DNA of 64,000 nt from Polysphondylium violaceum (Eukaryota > Evosea > Eumycetozoa > Dictyosteliales > Dictyosteliaceae), in assembly GCA_000277445.1 (NCBI GenBank), contig AJWJ01000053.1, forward strand, positions 1 through 64,000, given 5' to 3'. Below, one piece after another: positions 32,419 through 43,800 of the stretch. How positions within the stretch are numbered: position 1 is the stretch's first letter; each line of letters begins with the position of its first letter. The notes below the pieces were generated by a model, which had not been told where the DNA came from, did not search any database, and worked only from the letters and a program-made list of their open reading frames with translations. Both the position numbers and the translations under genes were made by a program.

Positions 32419-34094
32419 TTAGACTACTTTCCAATCAGATTCAAATTTGAGATTGGTAAAGGGACCTTCACCATGGATCCAAAAGCAGGGTAATTGACCC
32501 CAATCAATACGCTGATTGGTATTGTGGATGGTGGTATGAATGTCTTTGATGTCATCGTCAAAATGAAGAGTTATAAATTCACCTGTATCTTGTCCAAAAT
32601 TATAGGTAAAGGGTTCATGGTTATCACCCACACCAGCGGCCATGTCGAATGGAACCCATCCTAAACCATTTACATAAAACTCACCTTTAACGTGGTATTG
32701 AATACCACTCTGAGCCCAATGTCCAAACATGAGTTTTGAGGGAATACCATGGGCTCTCATTACAGAGCTAAAGAGAATACTAAAGCCGCCGCAATCTGTG
32801 CTACGGGTTAAAATGGAGTCGGTGGCTTTTCGTCCATCATCTACGGGGTATATATAGTTAAAGTGCACCTTGATGAACATAAACACTCTATATGCATAGC
32901 AGAGGATGGGCTCGTAGGACCCGTCTGAGAGTAACATGGGATGCAAGTGATGGGTATTTAACCATTCCTTGAATACAGGATCTTTGTAATTCATTTTCGG
33001 AGTTTCAAGCATATGATATCTCTTTACGTGATCTGGAAGCGGAGCCACAGGGGCTTGGGCGGGACCTTTGGTCAGTTTAATACTTGATAGTTGGGCTTCT
33101 ATAATACATTTGGAAATTACAGTTTTGGTCGCATCGGGTGGAGGGTTTTCGGCAACAGCTCTAAATATATAATGTGCGTGGGTGTTGATCATCGTGCCCT
33201 GGGCAATCATATTTACACCTCTACAATCATAAAGATCATATCTTGCACTGAGAATAGTTTGTGTTTGAGTTGGTGAGGGTGGTGCAGGTAAAATCATAAC
33301 CCATTTTTTAATGTTGGCATTTGGATAACTAAATGTTGTTGCCAACTCTGCCTTTACACGTTTTGTTGGTTTTTGTACTAAACTAAATGATCCTCTCCAC
33401 ACTATATTGTTTATTTATTAATATATATTTACCATGATTATCACTATACTAGACTTACTTTCTAAATGTTTGTTATAATTTGATAATAACTTGGCAGCAT
33501 TACTTGGAGGAGAAGGTAGTTTTGCAGGGTGAATATCCCATTGAATGCAATTATCAATGTCTGCGTTACCTATTAAATAACCATCAGAGTTAAATCCGAT
33601 AAGAGGACCTTCTTTACCATTGATATTTGTTTGTTTACAATGCATGTGTGACATTAAACTTATTTTCCCGTTTGATCTCCATAGTACTTTGAAATTATGA
33701 GGATTGTTATTTAAAACGACATTTAAACATTGTTGATCAACACCAAGATAACATCCCGCTGTTTTTGATTTAAAACAAAAGCTTAAATCTTTATTCAAAG
33801 TTATAACCCATTCATACTTTTTAGATAGATCTTGATCTATTACAACTATTATTTATAATTATTATTAAATTAGTTTAGATGTATTAATAATATTTGATTT
33901 AGATCTACTGAGATGTATAGCTATAATCTATATATATAATCTATATATATAATCTATATATTAATCTAAATCTAAATCAATAGGTATAAAATCTTACATG
34001 ACCCATTCTCTACACCAATGAAATTATCTGAAGAACCTTCTTTAAAACCTAATCTTATAGAATTACCTGTTCTAAACTCTGTGATTTGATTCAT
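32419..34094 (-). CDS. Beta-trefoil-like plus transglutaminase-like protein A
   Basis: Three exons: 34094-33998, 33845-33459, 33401-32419 (introns 152 and 57 bp), giving 488 residues. Residues 1-160 look like a beta-trefoil of the fascin/ricin type by pattern (NFIGVENGSF, GCYLGVDQQ, FKVLWRSNGKISLMS, GPLIGFNSDGYLIGN). The C-terminal part is a transglutaminase-like core with Cys365 in TDCGGF, RAHGIPSKLMFGHW, His398 in YHVKGEFYVNGLGW and Asp414 in VPFD, giving a complete Cys-His-Asp triad. Such domains act as transglutaminases, proteases or amidases; which applies here is unknown. No signal peptide is seen. Start and splice sites were fixed by comparison with the inverted paralogue at 35-36.7 kb, which has introns in the same places and phases. 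Confidence 0.8.
33927..33968. repeat. 14-bp tandem repeat in intron
   Basis: Three near-identical copies of AATCTATATATATA lie inside the first intron of transglutaminase-like gene A. This accounts for that intron being unusually long (152 bp). Confidence 0.85.
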
Positions 34095-35024
34095 AGTATA
34101 TGCTTTTTTTGCTGAAAAAGGTAAAAATTTGCTTTGAAAAAAAAAAGTTTTTTTTAACCATTTCAATAGGGGAGAGTGTGTTTATTCCAATATATTTTTA
34201 ATTTTTAGAAAAAATATAAAATAAAAAAAAGATATATTTTTAATTATAATAATTTAATTATTATTACTATTTGAAATACAATGTGAATTTGATGTAAATG
34301 TCTATTTATTTTTCTCTACCGTTTTGTGTAGAATTTTTAAATTCAATTTGACTGGTGCACCCAAATGAGAGCACTCTTATTTGAGTGGTGCTGTTGAAAG
34401 TACAATATTCCATGTGGATCTACCTGTAAACTTTATTTTTAAAAATAAAAAATAGATTCTTTAATAATTCCCTTGAGAACATAAAAATACTAAGTCCATA
34501 CAACCAAGTTTACGATTTACTCTCACATCTTGTACAATATAAACTAACTTTTTTAGATTTGATTTAGACTCCACCATTCAGATTCATTTTTGTGATTGGT
34601 AAAGGGTCCCTTCACCTTTGAGCCAATACAAAAGTAATTGAGCCATTTTAACTTGGTTGGTGGTATGCTGAAAAATGATCTATAATAAGAGTAATTTTTC
34701 GGTTTTAGCAGATAACTGAAAAGCTTCATCACTAAATTTTTACATTTTGTTCAAAATTTTCCTGAAAAACAAAGATTATTGTGGCATTGAAACAAGATTT
34801 ATGAAATTCAACGGAAAAAAAAAAAAATTTTTGCTTCTTAGAGAAAAAAATTTTCATAGAATGCAAAAAATAATCACGTATGCAGATGGAATTTAGTCAA
34901 AAGTTTCTATTGTTTTTTTTGTTTCTTAGTAACATAGAAATGTGCTACTTTTTTAGTTTAAAATGAGTGATCACCAAAACTTTTCAAAATCGTAAAATTT
35001 AGCTAAGTAACACACTCTCAGATA
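34095..35024. other. Spacer between the inverted transglutaminase-like genes
   Basis: 930 bp between two divergent start codons. Apart from the gene fragment at 34558-34675 it is A+T-rich with no supported coding frame, and it should contain both promoters. It was not found to be itself an inverted repeat. Confidence 0.5.
34558..34675 (-). pseudogene. Fragment of transglutaminase-like gene 3' end
   Basis: This stretch is clearly similar to the last about 120 bp of transglutaminase-like gene A (32420-32540). Shared blocks include GATTTAGACT, CAGATTCA, GATTGGTAAAGGG, CTTCACC and GGTGGTATG. Small insertions and deletions break the frame, and no further part of the gene is found beside it. It is best read as the remnant of a third copy that lay between the two intact inverted copies, in the same orientation as gene A. 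Confidence 0.7.
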
Positions 35025-36690
35025 ATGGAGAATACTATCATAGAGTTTAAAAATAATCCAACTGTTAGAATTGGTTGTACAAATAAATACACTAGATGTA
35101 ACTACTTTATAGGTGTAAATAGTAATGGTGTTTGTAAGTATATTGATATGTTTTCATAAATTTTTTTTTAAAATAATTATAGTAATTAAAAACTCACCAA
35201 CTCTTTATTTATATAAAGTAAGGTTTGATCAAGATTTACAAAAGAGATATGAATGGAATATTGTACTTTCAAAAGACACATTCTTTTTAAAAACTATTAT
35301 AGCAGAAACATCTTATTATTTGTGTGTAAATCAACATTGTAAAGTGGTACTTAGTCAAATTCAAGACAATACTTGTAAATTAAAAGCATTATGGAGCCCA
35401 GATGGTAAAATTTGCCTGATGGCCAATTCTTTATCTAGAATTGAAAATAATACAGTACATGGTCCTCTTATAGGATATGATAAAGATGGATTCTTGGTTG
35501 CAAACACCGGTGATAGAAATGATATTCACACTCAATGGACCATTTATCCTTCAAGATTTTTTTCTCAACCATCAACACAGGCCAGATATTTATCAGATGT
35601 AAATAAACATATTGAAAGTAAGTAAAAGTATAATAGTCTTGATAAATAGGGATACTAATACTTTATAAATCAATTAGTGTGGAATGGTAATTTTAAATTA
35701 ATTAGGCAACCTACCAAACAATATAAAGGTGAATTAACAACTTTGTTTGCTTACCCTACCTCTACCCAAGTAAAGACTTGGGCTATTGTAATGTCTGCCC
35801 CACCAACCCCAATCTCATCTCAAACTGTTTGTGCTGTTAGTTTTAATGCATACGATTACACTGGATCTACAGAGTTGGCTCCTGGTACTATGATTAAAGC
35901 AGGTAGTCATTTTATCTTTAAGACAATAGTTGCTAATGGACCAGAATCATCTAAACAAAAAGTGGTATCTAAATTTGTAATTGAAGCTCAACTATTTAGT
36001 TGTAAATTAACAAAAGTAGGTCAAATTGATGCCCCAGCCCCACCCCTTCAACAGCATGTCAAGGTGTATCATCTCCGAGAGACCCCATTGGTTAATTTCT
36101 CTGATCCCCAATTCAGAGAATGGCTCAACACATACAATCTCCATCCAAGACTCTTGTTTGACGGCACCTATGAGCCTGCCTTGGCTTTTGCCTATCGTGT
36201 ATTATTATTTATCAAAGTTCATTTTGTCTACCATTTCCCTGTGGTCACTGGTAAACGGGTCATAGACACTATCAGTACTCGTCACACAGATTGCGGAGGA
36301 TTTGTTCGTCTTTGCACAGCTATTTTCAGATGTCACGGAATTCCAGCTCGTGGTCTGTATGGTCGTTGGGCAAAGAGTGGTCATGATAAAAGCCCTCAAT
36401 TCCAATTCCACGTCAAAGGTGAATTTTTTATAGGAAATGTTGGCTGGGTGCCTTATGATCCTGCCTTGGCTTTAGGCGATTCTTCTGAACCATTTACCAA
36501 ACACTTTGGCTACAATAGCGGTGAATTTTTTACCATGCACATTGATGATAACATTACAGATATTGAAACATCCATCATCAGCAGCACTCGAACTACAGAA
36601 GCTTTACAAAGTCCCTCTTTTTGGGCCACGGGTCAAGGTGAATTTAAAAATTCTACACTAGATTCAAATTGGGTGGTTATAGAGAAATAA
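35025..36690 (+). CDS. Beta-trefoil-like plus transglutaminase-like protein B
   Basis: Three exons: 35025-35133, 35219-35617, 35678-36690 (introns 85 and 60 bp), giving 506 residues. It is collinear with gene A throughout. The trefoil-like half has NYFIGVNSNGV, LCVNQHCKVVL, LKALWSPDGKICLMA and GPLIGYDKDGFLVAN. The transglutaminase-like half has Cys375 (TDCGGF), His414 (FHVKGEFFIGNVGW) and Asp430 (VPYD). Both introns sit at homologous codons and in the same phase as in A. An alternative first acceptor (35172) would add 16 residues, but the shorter exon aligns without gaps to A. Cytosolic by sequence; substrate unknown. Confidence 0.8.
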
Positions 36691-37091
36691 AAAATTTGTA
36701 AATTTACTGTTGCTTCCATCAAATTCACATTTTATTTTAAAAAAAAAACAATTGATCTAATAAAAGATTTGACAGCAAGAAAAAATAAAAAAACTGCGAG
36801 GAATGACAAATTAGAGGGCAGCAGCATCTTCGTTTTGGAACTTAATAAGTCTATCTTACAATTTTCATAATCACATATTGAATCATAGCTACAACTTTGA
36901 TTGAAAACCTCATGTGTCCAGTCATTTCATTCTCTTTTAAAAAAATAGTGATTGTTTTGTTTCCCTATCTACTTTTTTTATTTTTTTCAAAGTCAAGTTT
37001 ATTCTATTTTAATGATTTCTTTGTTTGGGAAAAGAATCATAATGATGATTTTGACTCCATGTTGAGAGAATTTTAGCAATGAGGTATGTAG
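36691..37091. other. Intergenic, convergent 3' ends
   Basis: Spacer between the transglutaminase-like gene B (+) and the EF-hand gene (-). It is A+T-rich with homopolymer runs, no supported gene and no clear repeat. Confidence 0.6.
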
Positions 37092-37652
37092 TTATTTTGG
37101 GGCATTATAGGTACCCATTTTTTTTGGATCAATTTTCTCAAAGAATTTAGTAAGATCATCCATTGTTATGGTGGCATCTGATTTCTTATCCATGGAATGA
37201 TATATCCATTCAGCAGCTGCCTTTGGGTCTTTGGAACCAGATCTCTTGTACTCATTTTCTAATTCATCAAAGGAGATTTTATCATCGTTGTTTTTATCAA
37301 ATCTACTTAAAAAGGTGGCCAAGTTTAATTCATGAAGAAGGGAATAAGTATAAGCAGCAGCAAGTTTGACAACTCCCTAATTTGTTGAAAACAATTGTGG
37401 GGTCAATAAACTTTATCGAATGAGTAAACTCTAAATACAAACATTTTTTAACTCATCAAGTCTTATTTTTGAATCCTTGTTTTTATCATATTGAATAAAA
37501 ATAACATTTGCGATATGCTCTGGGTCCTTGACTCCTTGGCTTCTCCAATAACTAACACATTCTTCATAACTTACTTCTCCATTCTTATCTTTGTCAAATT
37601 TGTTTAAGAAATTTTGAATTTGCTCATCTACCAACTTTTTTAATTTTGACAT
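37092..37652 (-). CDS. Four-EF-hand calcium-binding protein
   Basis: Two exons, 37652-37443 and 37376-37092, with a 66-bp intron (donor GTTTGT), giving 164 residues. Four loops are readable: DKDKNGEVSYEE, DKNKDSKIRLDE, DKNNDDKISFDE and DKKSDATITMDD. The fourth has Lys where an acidic or Asn ligand is usual at position 3 and lacks the central Gly, so it may bind calcium poorly. Size and arrangement match the small dictyostelid calcium-binding proteins (CBP family). Two separate two-EF-hand frames appear if splicing is ignored, but exon 1 ends in frame with GVVKLAAAYTYSLLHEL of exon 2. Confidence 0.82.
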
Positions 37653-38222
37653 TTTAAATATATAAAATGTAAATGTACAATAAATTAAAATGAAGTTGTA
37701 CATGAGCTGTTTTTATATCAATAATTATTAGCCATAAAAATAAAATAATAATAATTAATGAAGTTCACAAAAATTGGGAGATAGAAGTGGGATTGTTTTT
37801 TATGATTCTTGGGGTTAGATATCATCAATTTGATTGGGTTAAAAATAGATAAAATTTGTATTGAATTATAAAAAACTTGTTTTACTTGTAATGAAGCCAC
37901 TTATTACAAGAATTAAAGTATTTTCCCTATTCAATATAGGATTTCTTATTTGATAATTTAGCACTAGATTTTAAACCAAACATGATATAATCATGTTAGG
38001 AATATAGAATTGGTCGACCATTATAATATCAAGGACTTCAACTTCAAATAATATCTATACAACTCTATCTTGAATACATAGTTGAATAAATTGATAATGA
38101 ATTATATATAAATCCATATTTTATTAATTAATGAGTATTTTTTTTTTTTTTTTAAATTTTTTGATTTGACTTGCAGTAAATTAAAATGTAAATATGATCA
38201 GAATAGATTAAATAGAATATAA
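37653..38222. other. Divergent intergenic region, EF-hand / ankyrin-like 6
   Basis: 570 bp between divergent start codons, very A+T-rich, with a long T run (about 38138-38154) shortly before the ankyrin-like ATG. It probably holds both promoters. Nothing else was recognised. Confidence 0.5.
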
Positions 38223-40734
38223 ATGTCAACAAATAGTAATTGTAATAATAATAATAGTAAATGTAATAGTAATAATAATATTGATGATGATAAAGATGAA
38301 ACATCAAGACTATCCAAAGAAATAGATTTGTTAAATATAGATAATAGTAATAATAGTAATTGTAATAGTAATAATGATAGTAACAATACAAGTCCAACTG
38401 AAAGACAGCAGCTATTTAACATATTGTTTTTCAATAATAAATACATATCAAAGAGTATTTTTAAGGCAGTCAGATTGTTAAATATAGAGAGTAAAGGAGG
38501 ATCAGTGCAATATAAAGATGCATTTGATTTGGGTTTCATTATCAATAATAAACATTGGAGCCTATTGGAATATAAAATGAACAGACAAGAGTACTTGATG
38601 ATAGGATCAAATGCTTCATCTATCATGTCGATCAAGGATTTCAAATTGTTTAAACAGTGTTTTGAAAAATACTCTCACTACTTTCCCATTAGAAATCCTC
38701 CAATCGTGCGATACGCCATCCAAGGCAACAACATTGACATTGTGAAATATCTTGTCGACAAGGGATACTCTAAACCCGATGAAAGGTATCTCGAGTTTGC
38801 ATGTCAGAATAATAATTTGGAGATGTTGCATGTATGTGTTGTTATATTGTTGTTGTGTATCTCTGACTAAACCTTTACTAATGTTTCATATATACCATAT
38901 ACAGTATTTATATGATTTAAAACTAAAACTAAATGTTACATCCATGACAATATCAAAGGCGATACTTACGAGTAATTTGGAGCTACTGCAGTTTTTGTTA
39001 CTCAACTTTAGATTCAGGGACGGCAGTCAGCCCATTGAAAAGATCAAGGGAGAAGAGTATCTCTCGTTGTACTCTTTTGCACAGACGTTCAAGATGTTCA
39101 AGTATTTGTTTGACACCGTGTATTCGATAAGAACCAATGGCGTCAGTAGATTAAATGATATTCTCAGCAACATTATCTCGTCTGATACGTTTGATGGCAA
39201 ACTAGAGGCTGTCGAGCACTTGTGGGTGCATTTTGGCCAGGCGGCATTGAATAAGCTCGCCTTGCTGTCGTTCAAGATGGGGGTGTGGGACGTGTACCAG
39301 TTTCTCACCAAAGAGGCGTCGGCAGTGCCTGTCGACTACATGTTGTTGTCGTGCACCAATATTAAAAACTCGTTTGTCGACCTTACCATGCTGAGCACCT
39401 ACCTCAATAAGGGAGTGCGAATCACGGATCTCTGTTTAATCAAAGCGTGCAAAGACGCACCCTTTGATGTGTTTGTCGCCCTGTGGGAGCAGAGCGGCGC
39501 GAGAATTGAGGATGGCTTGGTCTACTTTGTCAACAAAGAGATATCGCGCAGCTTGGTCATCGAGTGCTGTCTGTACAATCGACTCGACATCATGGACTTT
39601 TTGTACGAACAGGGATTCCGGTACACCGACAGCCTCAACTGGAGCCAGCTGGGGACACACGACAAGTACTATGGAATGGTCCAGCTGCTGGTCGAAAAGA
39701 TTGCCAACATCGACTTTTCCGACCAACGCAAGCGTTTCCATGTCGGCCAAACGCTCAAGAAGGCCGCAGAGAAGGGCGCCAGCAGCATCTTTGCCTACCT
39801 CTACAAAAAGATCGGTTTCGAGGATACCAACACCCTGTACTTGTCGGCGGTCGAACACGCCCACGAGAGCATCGTCGAGTACCTCACGCAACGCAAGGTG
39901 CCCTTTGACAAATACGTCATGGACAAGGCCTATGTCGACACCGACATCTTTTACCTGCTCTACAACAATGGAGGCAAGGAGCTCATATCCACCCAGTTTA
40001 TCGACAATGCTGCGGGCAAGGGCAAGATCGGGCTGATCAAGTGGCTCCATCGCAACCACCCCACCCCGCTATCGACCTATGTCAGCTCCAACACCCTGGC
40101 CAGAGGCATCTCGAGCCAGGACCTCTCTACCGTTAAGTTCCTCTTGAAAAACTTTAAACTCGTGCCGACCGTTCCAGTAATGAACAATCTTGGCTCCTGC
40201 CAGCATCTGCCCATCGTGCAGTACTTTTACTTTAACCAAGACAGGCTCCAAAGCTATCCCACCAATCCCGTCAAATACAATTCGCACGATTACCTCACTC
40301 CGCAACAAAAGTACGAGACGACCAAAAGCCCCTGGCAAAACGTCTTTGACTCTGCCATGATCAAGGGCAGCCAAGACATTGTCGAATTTCTCTACGAAGT
40401 CGTCGGATCGGTTGTTATCCCCCGGAATATTCTCGTTGTCCTCAACGACCTAAAACAAATACATATCCTGGCCTACGCATACTCCAAACTCAGTGAACAA
40501 CTCAAACAAAGATACATTGGCGATCCTCTTGCCATAGGTCTTCAAGATATCCATCTCTTTGACATATATCTAAACGACAAAGAAAAAGATATAAACACAC
40601 CATCCAAAGATAAAGAAACAGAGATAAGTAACAACAGTAACGCCAATCCCCCACCCCCACCTGCACCACCTCCAACTACACAAACCAAAGGAGGTTTTAT
40701 CAAAGGACTCTTGAACCTTGGCAGATTGAAATAA
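38223..40734 (+). CDS. Ankyrin-like orphan family protein 6
   Basis: Two exons, 38223-38831 and 38905-40734, with a 73-bp GTATGT...ACAG intron, giving 812 residues. It is the only intron-bearing member of the family here. An Asn/Ser-rich leader of about 55 residues precedes the head (RQQLFNILFFNNKYISKSIFKAV) and second block (IINNKHWSLLEYKMNRQEY). Ankyrin-like units include AIQGNNIDIVKYLVDKGYSK, ACQNNNLEMLH and SAVEHAHESIVEYLTQRK. The C terminus has a Pro-rich stretch and a short basic end. Bases about 39200-40400 use C- and G-ending codons heavily, unlike exon 1 and unlike the five paralogues. That composition produces several long but spurious frames on both strands. Confidence 0.8.
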
Positions 40735-40861
40735 AGTCTTTCTTGAAAAGGAAATTGTAAAAACAAAACATTTGTTTTTTTTTTTTGTTTTTTTTTGTAA
40801 TTAAAATTAGATATATTAAATGTAGATTTATATATGAATCTACATTTAAAGTCATACAAAG

Positions 40862-43800
40862 ATGATTGTTGCGCTGTTGTACTTTATTTACAATTATATT
40901 AAATCTCTTTTCTTTAAATCCCAAATCAAGGTCCCAAGCGAATTTCCCAGAGAATTTGAAAAAAAATTTATGAGATGGTAAATATCTCTCTATGTGTATA
41001 CAAATACAATATTTAGTCTAGGTATAATTGGAATTGTGTATTAATAGTTAGTATAGGGAGAATAAAAGAGGAGAGATAGAGTATATTGGAATCTATATTT
41101 GTGAAGAGAAATCAAATGGTTGGTATCCAAGTCATCCTTTGCCGGTTGAAATTACATCACTCTGTATAGTAGTGTGTCGAAACCGAGATGGCACACCAAA
41201 CGTTGATCTTCTTCCACCAATACCCGAGCAGATTAATCGCTTGGCGTTGTATTTTGAAAGTGCTTACTCAAATCTGAAAAATACCTATACCTTTAACCAT
41301 TATTCTTTGCCACGTGACTACATACCAAAGACCGTTACAGACTTATCCATAGAGATTCTCACTTCAAATTTGTACGATATATTTATTGGCGATTACATAC
41401 CCTCTTCTGTGGCAACTTTGTCGGTACCCAGTGTATTCCCCGAGATGGTTAAGTATATTCCATCAAGTGTTCATCATCTCACAGTAAAGAAACAGAGATC
41501 ATCTGTCGATAACTTGATTCCGAGCTTTATCGAGTCTTTGGATATCACCTTTACAAAGTATGATGGCCAGGAGAAATCCATTCCCAACACTGTTAAAACT
41601 CTGTCGATCAACGGTATTGTAAAAAGACAAGAAAAAGAATGTCCCACCATATACACCAAAACTACGGACCAACAAGAGATCCCTGCCAACACTTTATCTC
41701 TCCATTGGGTCAATGATATCGCCATACGATCATTAGAGATCCCTACCTCGGTCACTCATATCGAGTTTTACGATTTTAATAAACCAATTAGCCAAGATCA
41801 ACTCCCAGACTCTATCACGAGCATAAAATTCAAATCATATAATCAGAGTTTATCTCTTATCAACTTTCCAACAAATCTAAGGTATCTAGCATTGGTGGAT
41901 TTTGATCAAATGATTTACGGCAACACGCAAATACCCATGTCTACTGTATATTTGGAGGTCAGGATAACGAGAAAGAATGGATATTCCAACAACTGGTTAC
42001 TCAAACGAGGATACATACCAGAGTCGATCAGGTTCCTAAAGATCAATATTGGAGAAACCTTTTTATTTGAAAACATTATTGTACCTTCCTCTATTCAATT
42101 TGTAGACATTGATCCCTTTTATAAAAACAGGGTTATATTCTTGGAAAAGGATATCTATTACAAAGATCCCATCGCTTCGAACGAATTGAACAACGGTGGT
42201 GCTCAACATGTATTTTGCAACAAATTGGTTAGCCTTGATCTTGGTGATTGTTTTAATCAACAAATTAAAATGGAGATGCTCCCACCGACGCTAACTCAAC
42301 TCTACTATGGAAGAGATTACACGCAAGAGGTAGTGGTACCAAGCTCTGTTACAGATTTATCATTAATGTCTCTCCAGAATCAAATCAAGATATCTCCAGG
42401 CTCCATATTGCCAAAAATCAAACATCTCACCACCAGATTACCATTGTATCAAAGCACAGACTTTTCCTCAATCCTTGACCCAACCACCACAGTACTAGAC
42501 TGCTTCGATGTGGACTTTTTACAAGACAAAACCTTTGAATTAACCAAGCCTTTGCCAAATACTAGAAAATTAATATTAAGATTAAATAGATTCAACAATG
42601 TATTTGAGTCATTGTCAAATCAACAATTCTTTGACTCCACAATGGTAGAGGATCTTTCTATTGAAAATGAATCAAATATATATGGACAACCAAATCATTT
42701 AATTGAAACCTTCCCAAATTTAACAATGCTCTCCTTACACTATAATGGTAGATCAATAGAATTAAGCAACCTTTCCTCAAGTATTAAACAATTGAAAATC
42801 ATGACCAAAGATCCAGTTTCTCCAGACGAAATTCCAGGCTTTGTTCAAGACCTTTCTCTGTATTTGGACGATTCAAATTATCAATATTTTTTAATCAATC
42901 AAGATAAAGATAACAACGAAACGATTGAACCTCAAACTGATAAACCACTTCATTTGTAGGTATAGAAATATTACTATGCCCTATCATTATTCAATACTAA
43001 TATATCACATACAATACATAGTATTACAATAAACTCTATTGATAATGAGTCATTTTTCAAGATATACAGAAATATTTCCCTGAAAAGAATGATCCAGAAC
43101 TTTATAGATGATATGGCACCTAGTTTTATTAATTTTAATTATCACGAGTCGAGGAGTGAAATTCTTTCTCGGGCAAATAACTATGATAATCTAATTATTA
43201 AAACAAAAAACACGATAGTTTCAACTCCAAACATAAAAGGCTTATATCTTTCCGACAAAGTCAATGATCTTTCAGAGATACACCCAAATACAACCACTTT
43301 GGGCTGTCATTATGATCTCAGCATTATTGTACCACCCTGGATAACAAAGCTGTATATTTTTTCAATAGAAAGCATAGATAAAGTTGATTGGATACCACCC
43401 TCTGTCACCTATTTGGGTTTAAAAAAGGCCAATCAAGAACCATTTAAAATCCCAGACACTGTCACCACTCTCCATCTCCACAGTGAATCCCAAGAGCTCT
43501 TGAAAGTTATACCGGCAAGTGTAAGGATACTCAAACTTGATTTCTGTCTAACCCTTTCTTTTGTTTTCCAACTCCCAAAAACAATTGAAAAGCTCATTTT
43601 CAAAGAATTCCATCTCATTGACACCAAAATTCCCAAACACCCGTTGATTTCCAACCACCAGATCTACAATCCAAGTAAACCAGTGTCTAAAAAAATCACC
43701 CACTTGGTTTGGAATTGCAGCAAAGACGTGGAAAGAGATATAATTCCCAACAACGTACATACGATTATATTTTGCCACTCGTTTGATAATCATATCCATC

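Noticed and set aside
39436-40059. Long minus- and plus-strand frames of 114-207 residues inside ankyrin-like gene 6
   Set aside because: They are by-products of the G+C-rich codons of the real gene. The encoded sequences are low-complexity Arg/Ser or Val/Leu-rich and have no family match.
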